The notes under the pieces: model-generated
Database searches by the model: none
Told to the model about the DNA's origin: nothing
The model's input: only the letters and a program-made list of their open reading frames with translations
Made by a program: the position numbers and the translations under genes
In this document: positions 35,356-44,155 of the stretch, piece by piece
How the letters are laid out: each line of letters opens with the position of its first letter
How positions within the stretch are numbered: the first letter of the stretch is position 1
Origin: Fimbriimonadia bacterium
Lineage (GTDB): Bacteria > Armatimonadota > Fimbriimonadia > Fimbriimonadales > Fimbriimonadaceae
Direction of reading: 5' to 3'
DNA length: 64,000 nt
Assembly: GCA_030427425.1 (NCBI GenBank)
Contig: JAUICQ010000006.1
Span: 1 to 64,000 of the forward strand

Positions 35356-35703
35356 ATGGCAAGAATTAAACGCGGTACAATGCGCAAAAAAAGACATAAA
35401 AAGGTCATTGAAAGCGCATCAGGATATTGGGGAAGAAAGAAAAACGTTTTTAGAAGAGCTAATGAGCAGGTTCTAAAATCTAAGCAGTATGCTTTTAGAG
35501 ATAGAAGAGCTAAAAAACGACAGTTCAGAAGATTATGGATCGTCCGTTTATCAGCAGCTTGTGAGCAGTGCGGAGTAAAGTATAACGATCTAATTCATAA
35601 GCTTACTGAAAAAGGTATTGCTATTAACAGAAAAATGCTTAGCGAATTAGCTATTAAAGATCTTACTGCATTTCAAACAGTAGTGAAAGAAGCTTTTGTT
35701 TAA
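35356..35703 (+). CDS. rplT: 50S ribosomal protein L20
   Basis: 115 residues. MARIKRGTMRKKRHKKVI, SGYWGRKKNVFRRANEQV and RLWIVRLSAACEQCGVKYN are L20 hallmarks. It binds 23S rRNA early in assembly and in many bacteria also represses the infC-rpmI-rplT operon. Last gene of the operon, ended by a clear terminator. Confidence 0.97.
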   Translation: MARIKRGTMRKKRHKKVIESASGYWGRKKNVFRRANEQVLKSKQYAFRDRRAKKRQFRRLWIVRLSAACEQCGVKYNDLIHKLTEKGIAINRKMLSELAIKDLTAFQTVVKEAFV

Positions 35704-35726
35704 ATACTGAGAGTCTTTAGATTTAA

Positions 35727-35759
35727 AAAAAACCGGTACATCAGTGCCGGTTTTTTTTT
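35727..35759 (+). terminator. Terminator of infC-rpmI-rplT
   Basis: AAAAAAAACCGG (to 35736) and CCGG + nine T (35747-35759) form a stem with loop TACATCAGTG. The A-run on the left means it could also act on the minus strand. Confidence 0.9.
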
Positions 35760-35865
35760 ATGTGCCAGCAAAATAACTGACCCCTTATGTAGCAATGATA
35801 TTTAGTGATAATCTAATTAAATGTGAATAGCGTTCTTAATTAAGGGCTTAATGGAGAAGTTTAAA

Positions 35866-35941
35866 TGGTAGTCCGGACGGGATTCGAACCCGCGACCTCC
35901 GCCGTGAAAGGGCGGCATCCTAACCGCTAGACGACCGGACC
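35866..35941 (-). tRNA. tRNA-Glu (anticodon TTC)
   Basis: 76 bases with CCA. Acceptor GGTCCGG pairs with CCGGACT (a G-U at 1-72), the anticodon loop CTTTCAC gives TTC, and the T arm is CGCGGGTTCGAATCCCG. It lies alone between rplT and the flagellin gene. Confidence 0.97.
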
Positions 35942-35953
35942 ACTATACTTATT

Positions 35954-35982
35954 ATTATACTGTATAAAAATAATTTGTGCAA
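35954..35982 (-). promoter_or_regulatory. Sigma-70-type promoter for tRNA-Glu
   Basis: Minus strand: TTGCAC (35977-35982), a 17-base spacer and a perfect TATAAT (35954-35959), 12 bases before the tRNA. The -35 region CCCTTGCACAAA is shared with the tRNA-Asp promoter. Confidence 0.85.
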
Positions 35983-36125
35983 GGGAGTATTGCTCTAGAA
36001 TTATTCTATTTTTATAAATAGAAATCTAGCATTCATACTTGAAAATTATACAAAAGCTTCTTTAAATATAAAGATTAATGCAATGTAGTTGATATATATT
36101 ATAGAGTTGTTTTAAGGTGGGATAA

Positions 36126-37550
36126 ATGTCTTTTGGGATAAATTTAAGTATAAATACTTCTATTATGGGTGCTTTGAGAAATAATCAAAGAGCATTTACT
36201 ACCTCTGTTCAACGTTTAAGTACAGGTCTGAGGGTTAATAGTGCATCGGATGATCCTAGTTCATTTATGAAGATTTCAGAAATGAAAAATGAAATTTCAT
36301 TAACCAGTGAGCTGATGAGGGATACTCAAGAATCGATTAATTATATGAAGACTGCCGATTCTGGACTAGCTGAAATAGGTAGATTACTAGATGATGCTAA
36401 TGCTATAGCTAATGCAGCTAGTAATGATGCTACATTAACCTCAGATCAGAGAACTAACTACCAGAATGAGATATCTTCCATTTTAACAGCTATAGATAAT
36501 ATTGCGCAATATACAAAGTATGGTGACGTGCCAATTTTAGATGGCAGTGCAGGACTATATGCAGGTAGCACTGCCGCTAATACTGTAGAAAGCATGTCGT
36601 TTACAGGAAATTTAGGTGGGTACGCGCTTACAACCAATGCTACAGTATGTATTGCTATCGTTACAGCAGCAGCAATTGCTAGTGTTGGTACTAAGACATT
36701 TGCTACTTCGGGAACACTGATAGGTGCAGGTAGTTTTTCGATTAATGGAACCGTATTTACAACAAGTGGTACGGATACTATTTCCGATGTAGTTTCTAGA
36801 ATTAATGAGAAGACTACAACAACGAATGTTTATGCAAATGGTACTTCAGGTGTTGTATCATTAGTAGCTATGACAGTAGGTTCCGATGCTAAAGTAGAGC
36901 TGGTAGATGCTAGTTCACTGCTATTAGATTCATCAGCTACTTACTGCTCACAAGCCGGGGTAGATGCAGCAGCGGTGGTTAGTGTGTATTCTGGTTCTCA
37001 ACTGGCAGTTTCTACTTTTACCTTAGGTTCTGGAAGAGAATTGAAAGATTCTGATGGTAATTTCATTTTGCTAGCAGCAGCAGGAGCAATGGTAACCGAT
37101 ACAACCGAACGTGCTGTGGGGCAAGTGATAAAAGGATCTGCTACATTTGTCATAGATAACGGATCTACCAGCAGTATCTCCATAGGTAATTTTATGGCCG
37201 ATCAGCTTGGTACAGGAGTTGTTGCTAGTACAGATTTAAAAGATATTAGTGTTAGTTCTGCATCTAGTGCATCTACAGCAATCAGCGTCATTAATCAGGC
37301 GCAGAGCGAAATATCACAAGTTAGGTCTAGAATTGCCACTTTTGAGAAGTATGTACTCCAAACTAGTTATAACAATCTGCAGACTAGAAATACTTATGCA
37401 GAGTTATCACGTTCTAATTTAGAAGATGCAGATATGGCAGTGGAAGCGTCAACTATGAGTAAGTCGCTAATGGTGCAAGAATCGGCTGTATCTCTGCTTG
37501 GTAAGACAGATCTAATACCTAGAGCAATACTGTCGTTAATTAGTCGGTAG
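36126..37550 (+). CDS. Flagellin
   Basis: 474 residues. The conserved N-terminal D0/D1 region (LSINTSIMGALRNNQRAFT, SVQRLSTGLRVNSASDDPSS) and C-terminal D1/D0 region (ARSRIATFEKYVLQ-like helix, NLEDADMAVEAS, ending PRAILSLISR) bracket a variable Ala/Ser/Thr/Gly-rich insert (~150-370) that would be surface exposed. It forms the flagellar filament after export by the flagellar type III system. AAGGTGGG lies upstream of the ATG. No fliD, fliS or csrA gene is adjacent. No convincing sigma-28 promoter was seen. The start of fliL at the right end shows that other flagellar genes exist. Confidence 0.92.
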   Translation: MSFGINLSINTSIMGALRNNQRAFTTSVQRLSTGLRVNSASDDPSSFMKISEMKNEISLTSELMRDTQESINYMKTADSGLAEIGRLLDDANAIANAASNDATLTSDQRTNYQNEISSILTAIDNIAQYTKYGDVPILDGSAGLYAGSTAANTVESMSFTGNLGGYALTTNATVCIAIVTAAAIASVGTKTFATSGTLIGAGSFSINGTVFTTSGTDTISDVVSRINEKTTTTNVYANGTSGVVSLVAMTVGSDAKVELVDASSLLLDSSATYCSQAGVDAAAVVSVYSGSQLAVSTFTLGSGRELKDSDGNFILLAAAGAMVTDTTERAVGQVIKGSATFVIDNGSTSSISIGNFMADQLGTGVVASTDLKDISVSSASSASTAISVINQAQSEISQVRSRIATFEKYVLQTSYNNLQTRNTYAELSRSNLEDADMAVEASTMSKSLMVQESAVSLLGKTDLIPRAILSLISR

Positions 37551-37554
37551 AGGC

Positions 37555-38544
37555 TTAATTGCACAGTGTAATCAGCATCTGAACTAATAGTACAACAAAA
37601 TAAATGCCATATATTAAGGAATTAGGAAAGAAGGTGGATCCCTTTTTGCTCAGCTGATGTGTATTTAATATAAAATGTACCAGGAAGTATAATCCAAACA
37701 TAATCTGGAACAGGATAGTAACTTCGGAGTATTCATTCTTTAGAAATGGATAGGTAACACCCGTATTTAAAAAGAAAAATAGGGGTAGCATTACCGCCGA
37801 TTTTTTCTTATTAGATGCTAACTCGTCATACAATGTTTCTAAACTAGGATAGAGCTTCTTACTAAAAAATTGAGAAACTAGTACACTTCCTGTTACGACG
37901 GACAAGAATATCGATGCAGGTAAAAGCAGTAAATTAGACTGTGTGACAAGGTCTAATTTAAAACTAATATGACAGGCTGAATAAAGAGTGAATATAGAGG
38001 TAACTACAAATAGAAGACTACTAGTATAATTATTTGATGGCGTGGATGCGGATTCATTCTGTTTTAGATAGAAAGAGTATGGTTGAAAAGCAAAATATAA
38101 CACAATAGCTGCAAGTAAACTTACTGCAGACCATGTAGTGTAAATTAGATAGCTGGCTTTAATGAAGGAACCTGTTAAGAGATATATATCATCTGTAGCT
38201 AAGTTAATCGGATTTCTTATATCGAAGAAGGCGACTGGTATTAATGACAACACTGATATTCCAATGAGTATCCATAAAAAAGACTTCTTTGATAATACAT
38301 TATCGGAACCTCGGATTAATTTATGATATAGTACGAAATCTATGCCACATATCAGTAGATATGCAAATAGATATAAAATTAGCAGGAAAGAGTTGATATC
38401 ACTGTTCTTATTGAGCAAAGCTAATATGCCATATGTTTCAGATCCTCTTGTGATAGATTCAACAATAACTGGGTTCAACAACAATATTAGAAGATGTTTT
38501 GCTAAGAAAAATAATGAAAAAAATTGTGATAAAGCATTGCCCAT
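37555..38544 (-). CDS. Polytopic membrane protein of unknown function
   Basis: 329 residues with about nine or ten hydrophobic segments spread over the full length, short loops, and no recognised motif. It may be a transporter-like or a purely structural membrane protein. It converges on the flagellin gene, with four bases between the stops, and is followed by the LRR block. No family is claimed. Confidence 0.7.
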   Translation of the reverse strand: MGNALSQFFSLFFLAKHLLILLLNPVIVESITRGSETYGILALLNKNSDINSFLLILYLFAYLLICGIDFVLYHKLIRGSDNVLSKKSFLWILIGISVLSLIPVAFFDIRNPINLATDDIYLLTGSFIKASYLIYTTWSAVSLLAAIVLYFAFQPYSFYLKQNESASTPSNNYTSSLLFVVTSIFTLYSACHISFKLDLVTQSNLLLLPASIFLSVVTGSVLVSQFFSKKLYPSLETLYDELASNKKKSAVMLPLFFFLNTGVTYPFLKNEYSEVTILFQIMFGLYFLVHFILNTHQLSKKGSTFFPNSLIYGIYFVVLLVQMLITLCN

Positions 38545-38613
38545 AATCCTATTTTAGCACCTAGTATTTGTTTTTATTCATATAGGTAACATTGAGCAGT
38601 CTTCCTTCACTAT

Positions 38614-39963
38614 TTATAGAATTACTACAATCCCTTTAGCTTTCAAAATATCAATACATTCATCCGGACAATCCGACCATGTGAGATCCATTCTTCTCAC
38701 CGTTTCTGGTAATGCCTGGATGACTGACGCCCAATCCTCCTGTTTTGATAATTTAATGCCACGAGACTTAATCTCCTCCAGCTGTTTCATTCTGCTTAAA
38801 GCTACGAGTCCAGAAGCATCGATATTAGTGTCCTGTAGCTCTATTCTTGTTAGTGTTTCTGGTAATGCTTGGATGACTGACGCCCAGTTTTCCCTATTGG
38901 ATAATGTTACGTTCCATAGATGAATCCTCTCCAGGTGAATTAGATGATGAAGTTCCATGAATCCTAAAGCATTGATATTAGTGACCCGCAGTTCTATTCT
39001 TTTTAATGTTTCTGGTAACGCCTGAATAATGGGTACCCAATCTTCCTGCTGGGATAGCGTAATGCAAGCTAGAATAACCTCCTCTAGGTGCACTAGTCTG
39101 TTTAATTGCAAGAGCCCGGATGTGTTGATATTAACCCAATGAATATGTAATCTTTGTACTGTGTCTGGTAACGCTTGAATGATCTGTGCCCAATCATTCC
39201 GGTTGGATAGTGGAACATGGAATAAATTTATCTCCTCGAGATGCTTCAGTCTGTTTAATTTCAAGAGTCCGGAAGTGTTGATATTGGTGTGAACAAGATG
39301 TATTCTTTCCACAGTGTCTGGTAACTCCTGGATTAATGTTATCCATTCGTCAGGATAGTTTAAGTGAACCCGATCTAAGTTTATCCGAGATATAGGAAAG
39401 AGAGGACGAGTCTGCTTTATAATATCGATTCTTTTCTTTACTTCTGCAATTATATCTATGTTAATATCTGTATTAATATCTGTATGGATATATATATTTG
39501 CATCCGTGTATTGATGAAGTAATTCTTTTAATCTATCTAGTGCTGCATCAAGTTCCTGGATGGTATTAATGACGTGTGTTTTTAATGTATCCATTCTAAT
39601 AAGTTCTTGATATTGAATAGTATTGTTCTCCCAGGCGCTTAGATAAGTATGAGCCTCAATAACACCTAGAGCTTTATTTATATCTTGATAAAAATTTTCC
39701 AGTTTTGCTTGTGGCTTAGTAATGTATGGGAGCAGAGAATCTAGTTTCTTGATATCTAAGCAGAGGCATAGAAGCAGTTGAACATTAAAAGTTATGATAT
39801 TCAACTTTGTATCAAAATCGTTATGCTTAAAAGTATCCGCCTGCAACTCTGTTGGCAATGAACAGAAGTCTGTGTTGGTGGTAATAATTTTGTCTTCGTC
39901 AGCAGCCTCCAGATGCTGAAAAGCAATCAATGTTAATATAAGTAAACTAGATAACTTTTTCAT
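38614..39963 (-). CDS. Exported F-box-like/LRR protein
   Basis: 449 residues from the ATG at 39963 (signal peptide MKKLSSLLILTLIAFQHLEA; AGAGGGA upstream; a non-conserved ATG lies 45 bases earlier). FCSLPTELQADTFKHNDFDT is the F-box-like segment, nearly identical to that in the gene at 1379. A helical region (~60-185) precedes five ~51-residue LRR units (LPDTVERIHLVHTNI, LNRLKHLEEI, RNDWAQIIQA). The cap is WSDCPDECIDILKAKGI. Its last ~75 codons are almost identical in DNA to those of the next upstream gene (40106), pointing to recent duplication or gene conversion. Same-strand tandem with that gene, 142 bases apart. Confidence 0.87.
   Translation of the reverse strand: MKKLSSLLILTLIAFQHLEAADEDKIITTNTDFCSLPTELQADTFKHNDFDTKLNIITFNVQLLLCLCLDIKKLDSLLPYITKPQAKLENFYQDINKALGVIEAHTYLSAWENNTIQYQELIRMDTLKTHVINTIQELDAALDRLKELLHQYTDANIYIHTDINTDINIDIIAEVKKRIDIIKQTRPLFPISRINLDRVHLNYPDEWITLIQELPDTVERIHLVHTNINTSGLLKLNRLKHLEEINLFHVPLSNRNDWAQIIQALPDTVQRLHIHWVNINTSGLLQLNRLVHLEEVILACITLSQQEDWVPIIQALPETLKRIELRVTNINALGFMELHHLIHLERIHLWNVTLSNRENWASVIQALPETLTRIELQDTNIDASGLVALSRMKQLEEIKSRGIKLSKQEDWASVIQALPETVRRMDLTWSDCPDECIDILKAKGIVVIL
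38622..38848 (-). repeat. Duplicated 3' segment of LRR gene, copy 1
   Basis: Matches 40117-40343 (offset 1495) with about eight differences in 227 bases by eye. Both lie at the 3' end of their genes; the last few codons then diverge. Confidence 0.85.
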
Positions 39964-40007
39964 AAACCATGTAATCCCTCTAGCTATATTGTAGCGCAGG
40001 GTTTGCA
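39964..40007 (-). promoter_or_regulatory. Conserved promoter and leader of LRR gene
   Basis: Minus strand TGCAA...GCTACAAT (39988-40007), then TAGAGGGATTACATGGTTT up to the ATG. Same block as at 2894-2913, with TACAAT as the proposed -10 and AGAGGGA as the ribosome site. Confidence 0.55.
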
Positions 40008-40105
40008 CATTTTTGGCAGGATGTTATTTTTTGTATGTATACAGTAAGAATATACGATCAGAATAAAAAATGAATAAGTATAGAATATTGGGAGACGATA
40101 CTAGT

Positions 40106-41941
40106 TTAATTAGTGTTTACTACAATCCCTTTAGCTTTCAAAATATCAATACATTCATCCGGACAATCCGACCATGTAAGCTCCATTCTTCTCACCGTTT
40201 CTGGTAATGCCTGGATGACTGATGCCCAATCCTCCTGTTTTGATAATTTAATGCTACGAGACTTAATCTCCTCCAGCTGTTTCAGTCTGCTTAATGCTAC
40301 GAGTCCAGAAGCATCGATATTAGTGTCTTCTAGCTCTATTCTTTTCACCGTTTCTGGTAATGCTTGGATGACTGACGCCCAATCCTTCTGTTTTGATAAT
40401 TTAATGCTGTGTAACTTAATCTCCTCCAGGTGCTTCAGACAGTTTAGTGCTATGAGTCCAGATGCATTGATACTATTGCTTTGTAAAGTTATTCTTTTCA
40501 GTGTTTCTGGAAATGCTTGAATAACTCGTGTCCAATCTCGTGGACTATGGTCATAAAAGTCTAAATTAATCTCTTCCAGATTTTTAAGACTGGATAATGC
40601 AATAAGTCCAGAATCGTTGATATTAGTCCTTATAAGATGGATTTTTTTAACGGTTTCTGGCAATGCCAGGATGATAGGTTCCCAGTCTTCCTGGTTGGAT
40701 AATGTTATGGAGTCTAAATTAATCTCTTCCAGATTTTTAAATCTGTATAATTTTCTGAGTCCTGAACAGCGGATAGTAATGCCTTGCAAAGTTATTCTTT
40801 TCAGTGTTTCTGGAAATGCCTGAATGACGGGTTCCCAATCTGGCAGACTACCCATGAAAAAGTCTAAATTAATCTCTTCCAGATTTTTAAATCTGTTTAA
40901 TTCCAGGAGTCCTGGTGTGGTGATACTGTTCCAACTAAGCTTGATGTATTTAAGTGTATCTGCTGGTAGTGCTTGGATTACCCGTACCCAATCTTCATGG
41001 TTACCTGATATATCAATATTTCGTAGAGTACACTTCTCCAGATGTTTCAGATGGTTTAATGCTAAGAGTCCAGAAAGGGTTATATTGGTTAGGCATAGCT
41101 CGATGGTTTTCAATGTATCTGGTAATGCCTGAATAACTCCTATCCAATCTTCTCGGATGGATAAACATACCTGGCTGAACGTAACATCTTCCAGATGTTT
41201 TAGGTTATGAAATTCTATGAAGGCTGTATCCTTAATGGATGATGTACCGTTCATGTTTACTATAGTAGTGGGCCTAATCATATCGAGGTGTATCTTTTTC
41301 AGGGTTTTTGGTAATCTCTGGATCAACGATATCCACTCCTCTTTATCATCAAAGGTAATATTATGTAAATCTAAGCCAGATATAGGAAAGAGAGGGTGAA
41401 TGTTTTTTATAATATCAATTTTTTTCTCTACCTGTTGAATGTAGTCTATGTTAATATCTGTATGGATATTTATATTTGCATCCGTGTATTGATGAAGTAA
41501 TGCTTTTAATCTATCTAATGCTGCATCTAGTTCTTGTAGGGTGTTACATATTTGTGTTGTTGTAGAATATATTCTTAAAAGTTGCTTGTAATTAATATTT
41601 TGATTATCCCATGCGCTTATGTACGTATGAGCTTCAATAATATCTAGAGCACTATTAATATCTTGAATAAAAGCCATCAATTCAGCAGTTGAACTAATAC
41701 TTTCCGCAGGTAGAGAACCTAGTTTTTTGATATCTAAGCAGAAGAAGAGTATCTGCCTGAGACTACTTTGTATCAAATTTAATTTTGTCTCAAAATCGAA
41801 ATACTCCAATAACTTGGACTGTATTTCTGTTGGCAATGAACAGAAGTCTGTGCTGGTAATAATTTTGTCTTCGTCATCAGCGGCTAGTAAATGCTGAAAA
41901 GCAATCAATGTTAATAGAAGTAAACTAAATAACTTTTTCAT
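40106..41941 (-). CDS. Exported F-box-like/LRR protein
   Basis: 611 residues from the ATG at 41941. Signal peptide MKKLFSLLLLTLIAFQHLLA. FCSLPTEIQSKLLEYFDFET is the best F-box-like match of the family (LPxEI...[IL]L.[YF][FL]D...L.L). A helical segment is followed by about eight LRR units of ~45-51 residues; some carry shorter linkers (SPRDWTRVIQAFPETLKRI). The cap is WSDCPDECIDILKAKGI. It is the longest of the four F-box-like paralogs and contains internal near-duplicates, so unit gain and loss is evident. Divergent from the gene at 42033. Confidence 0.87.
   Translation of the reverse strand: MKKLFSLLLLTLIAFQHLLAADDEDKIITSTDFCSLPTEIQSKLLEYFDFETKLNLIQSSLRQILFFCLDIKKLGSLPAESISSTAELMAFIQDINSALDIIEAHTYISAWDNQNINYKQLLRIYSTTTQICNTLQELDAALDRLKALLHQYTDANINIHTDINIDYIQQVEKKIDIIKNIHPLFPISGLDLHNITFDDKEEWISLIQRLPKTLKKIHLDMIRPTTIVNMNGTSSIKDTAFIEFHNLKHLEDVTFSQVCLSIREDWIGVIQALPDTLKTIELCLTNITLSGLLALNHLKHLEKCTLRNIDISGNHEDWVRVIQALPADTLKYIKLSWNSITTPGLLELNRFKNLEEINLDFFMGSLPDWEPVIQAFPETLKRITLQGITIRCSGLRKLYRFKNLEEINLDSITLSNQEDWEPIILALPETVKKIHLIRTNINDSGLIALSSLKNLEEINLDFYDHSPRDWTRVIQAFPETLKRITLQSNSINASGLIALNCLKHLEEIKLHSIKLSKQKDWASVIQALPETVKRIELEDTNIDASGLVALSRLKQLEEIKSRSIKLSKQEDWASVIQALPETVRRMELTWSDCPDECIDILKAKGIVVNTN
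40117..40343 (-). repeat. Duplicated 3' segment of LRR gene, copy 2
   Basis: Partner of 38622-38848; see that entry for the comparison. Confidence 0.85.
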
Positions 41942-41977
41942 AAACCATGTAATCCCTCTATCTATATTGTAGCGCAG
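41942..41977 (-). promoter_or_regulatory. Conserved promoter and leader of LRR gene
   Basis: CTGCGCTACAATATAG and TAGAGGGATTACATGGTTT on the minus strand match the leader of the 39963 gene; the TGCAA half of the block is not kept here. Confidence 0.5.
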
Positions 41978-42032
41978 TGTGAAAAACAAATACTTTAGAA
42001 CCTATCTTCTAGAATTATAAGCTTGCGGTACA

Positions 42033-43178
42033 ATGATGATTATGGAAAAATTTTTTAAAGCTATTGTCAAATACTTATACATCTCTATTTTTATATTTAC
42101 TACTGTAGACGTCTCTGCATCGAAAGAAAAAGTTGGAACTTTTTCCCACTCTGAAGTGGAATATTTTCAGAGAAGTTTAAAAGAAATCTCTAGATACACT
42201 CCTTATAATGCAAGTTCTCTAGCATTCTGGCTGTTGGAATCTTATATAAAAAAGTGCATAGAGATTAAAGCACCTTCTACAGATATAGACATTGCTTGTC
42301 AAGTATTGTTATCTTTGAATCAACAGGATGGGGATTTGGAAGAAATAGAAGCCCTAGCAAATGTAGCATATAGTATGAATAGAGTGTTGATTAATCAATC
42401 GGGCATAGGTATAAAGAGTTGTTACACTGAAAATACCCTTAATATTTTAGCTAAATGTTCTATAGATGAACTCCGAATTATTTTAGAAAGCTCCAATATA
42501 ATAAAGTTTTTACATACACCTTATACTGAGATTGAATTGTTCAATTTAGTAGCTAACAGTAGATTACACAAATGCACAGTTAACGCTATCGATACTAGCT
42601 TTAGCGATGATGAAATGCCTAGTGCAAAACGAGCACATTCCGACCTGCTCCAGACGCCTATCCTGCAGGGCGTTAAAGAAACTAACCCAAGAAAAAAAGT
42701 GAAAAGGGTCTCTTTTTTATCAGATATCGTAGCTCAAGATAACGAGAGTTTAATAAGCAGTATTGAAAAAGAATTTTTAGAAGGGAAGTTTAATTCTGGT
42801 GTTTGGAGTAAACCAGATGTGTGGAAAGATAGAATGCTAGATATAAGTAGTGTTGTTAAACTACTTGTTTTACAGAACAAAATAAATCGTAATGATATTG
42901 GTAGCAAAAAGTTTAAGTTTCCGATTCAAAGATTATGTTTATCAGGAATGAAATTAGATTTTATACATTGGAAAACTCTGTTTTTTCATCTGAATAAAGA
43001 TTGCCTAGTATTTTTAAATTTAAACAATTCAAATTGTACAGTGAATGTACTTTTACAGCAAAGAAGTTTTCCAGTACTGGAAGATTTGTATGTAGAGGGA
43101 ATGATTGGAACCGCCGATAACTGGAAAAATTTATTGGTGAAGATGCCAGGTCTACAAAGAATTAGTAGTAAGGACTAA
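42033..43178 (+). CDS. Exported LRR-like protein with basic and RVxF-like motifs
   Basis: 381 residues. Signal peptide (MEKFFKAIVKYLYISIFIFT, cleavage near VSAS); several ATGs compete at the start and no Shine-Dalgarno is clear, but GGTACAAT precedes. A helical domain runs to ~185. A linker (~190-230) contains AKRAHSD and PRKKVKRVSF (219-228), which looks like a bipartite or SV40-type nuclear signal directly joined to an RVxF-type phosphatase-1 docking motif. The last ~80 residues are two LRR-like units (LCLSGMKLDFIHWKTL, LEDLYVEGMIGTADNWKNLL) related to the LRR families here. Both short motifs can occur by chance. Function unknown. Confidence 0.75.
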   Translation: MMIMEKFFKAIVKYLYISIFIFTTVDVSASKEKVGTFSHSEVEYFQRSLKEISRYTPYNASSLAFWLLESYIKKCIEIKAPSTDIDIACQVLLSLNQQDGDLEEIEALANVAYSMNRVLINQSGIGIKSCYTENTLNILAKCSIDELRIILESSNIIKFLHTPYTEIELFNLVANSRLHKCTVNAIDTSFSDDEMPSAKRAHSDLLQTPILQGVKETNPRKKVKRVSFLSDIVAQDNESLISSIEKEFLEGKFNSGVWSKPDVWKDRMLDISSVVKLLVLQNKINRNDIGSKKFKFPIQRLCLSGMKLDFIHWKTLFFHLNKDCLVFLNLNNSNCTVNVLLQQRSFPVLEDLYVEGMIGTADNWKNLLVKMPGLQRISSKD

Positions 43179-43280
43179 TACCGAAATAGTGAACACACAC
43201 AGGGGCGACAAAGTATATAAATGTGCTGATTATCTCTAAATAACTCGACTCACGATATAATGTCATTAAGGACAGGCTAC

Positions 43281-44045
43281 TTAATCGATAAAGAACTTCC
43301 TAATATTAAGCTTAGTTCTTTTTTTAATAGGGAGTTTTAAACTTGGAAGAGGGGATGGATAAAGTTTGCGGAGTCCGGTTTTTTTCTGAGTGATGCGTGG
43401 TGATCTCTGTAGATAGGCTCTTCCTATCTCTTTGTACATTTTTGCCCTCGCTGCAGCTCCTTTCATGACGCCCATCTTCCACTCTTTATGAGTATTGCTT
43501 ACTCCGCGAATGAGAACATACTTAAATTTAATTTTGTGCTTCTTAGCATAAGAGTGGATAATAGTCTCTACGCCCATCCTAGCCGTTTCAATGTTAGGGA
43601 TCTGTAGGAATAGATCTCTCTTAATAGCTCTCTGACCGCTTAAATGGGGTGAAAGATACATTGCAGCAGTACTGAAAAATTTTCTAGATCTTAATGCACC
43701 TACACACATATCAACAGAATCAGTTAATACCGGTTTAGCAATAGTAATGATGTGTTCTGGTAGCAGACCAATTAAATCGGCGTCAAGAAAGAGTAGTGTG
43801 TTGTTTTTAGCTATCCTTGCTCCACTTAACATCGCGTAAGCTTTTCCAGAATTCTTTTCCAGGTTAACTAATTGTAATTTAGGAATATCTGATAAATAGT
43901 TTGCTACTACTTCTGCAGTGGCATCAGTACTGCCATCGTTAACTACAATAATCTCTTCAACTAAAAAAGTAGCAGCTGCCGCTTCAATCACTGCTCCAAT
44001 CCGTTGCTGTTCATTGTATGATGGGATAATTAAACTGCACTTCAT
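43281..44045 (-). CDS. Family 2 glycosyltransferase
   Basis: 254 residues of one GT2 domain: CSLIIPSYNEQQRIGAVIEA, EEIIVVNDGSTDAT, LLFLDADLIGL (DxD), and GQRAIKRDLFLQIPN. No clear transmembrane anchor; the C-terminal ~70 residues are basic. It resembles polyprenyl-phosphate or glucosyl-3-phosphoglycerate-type transferases, but the donor and acceptor cannot be told. It converges on the 42033 gene and is divergent from the RAYT-like gene. Confidence 0.88.
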   Translation of the reverse strand: MKCSLIIPSYNEQQRIGAVIEAAAATFLVEEIIVVNDGSTDATAEVVANYLSDIPKLQLVNLEKNSGKAYAMLSGARIAKNNTLLFLDADLIGLLPEHIITIAKPVLTDSVDMCVGALRSRKFFSTAAMYLSPHLSGQRAIKRDLFLQIPNIETARMGVETIIHSYAKKHKIKFKYVLIRGVSNTHKEWKMGVMKGAAARAKMYKEIGRAYLQRSPRITQKKTGLRKLYPSPLPSLKLPIKKRTKLNIRKFFID

Positions 44046-44155
44046 AATAAACTATTTGGGTAAGCTAAAACTTAGTATAGTAAGTTTCAGAGATCTCACT
44101 TATTGTATATAAAATACCACACTAAGCGTCTTAATAAAGTGTACTACATTATTGA

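Noticed and set aside
36000-36125. Sigma-28 promoter for flagellin
   Set aside because: No TAAA-N15-GCCGATAA-like pair could be aligned convincingly in the AT-rich upstream region.
40113-40520. 135-codon open frame antisense to an LRR gene
   Set aside because: Its own repeats (VSGNAWMTDAQS) mirror the LRR units on the other strand; LRR signature and signal peptide support the minus-strand gene.
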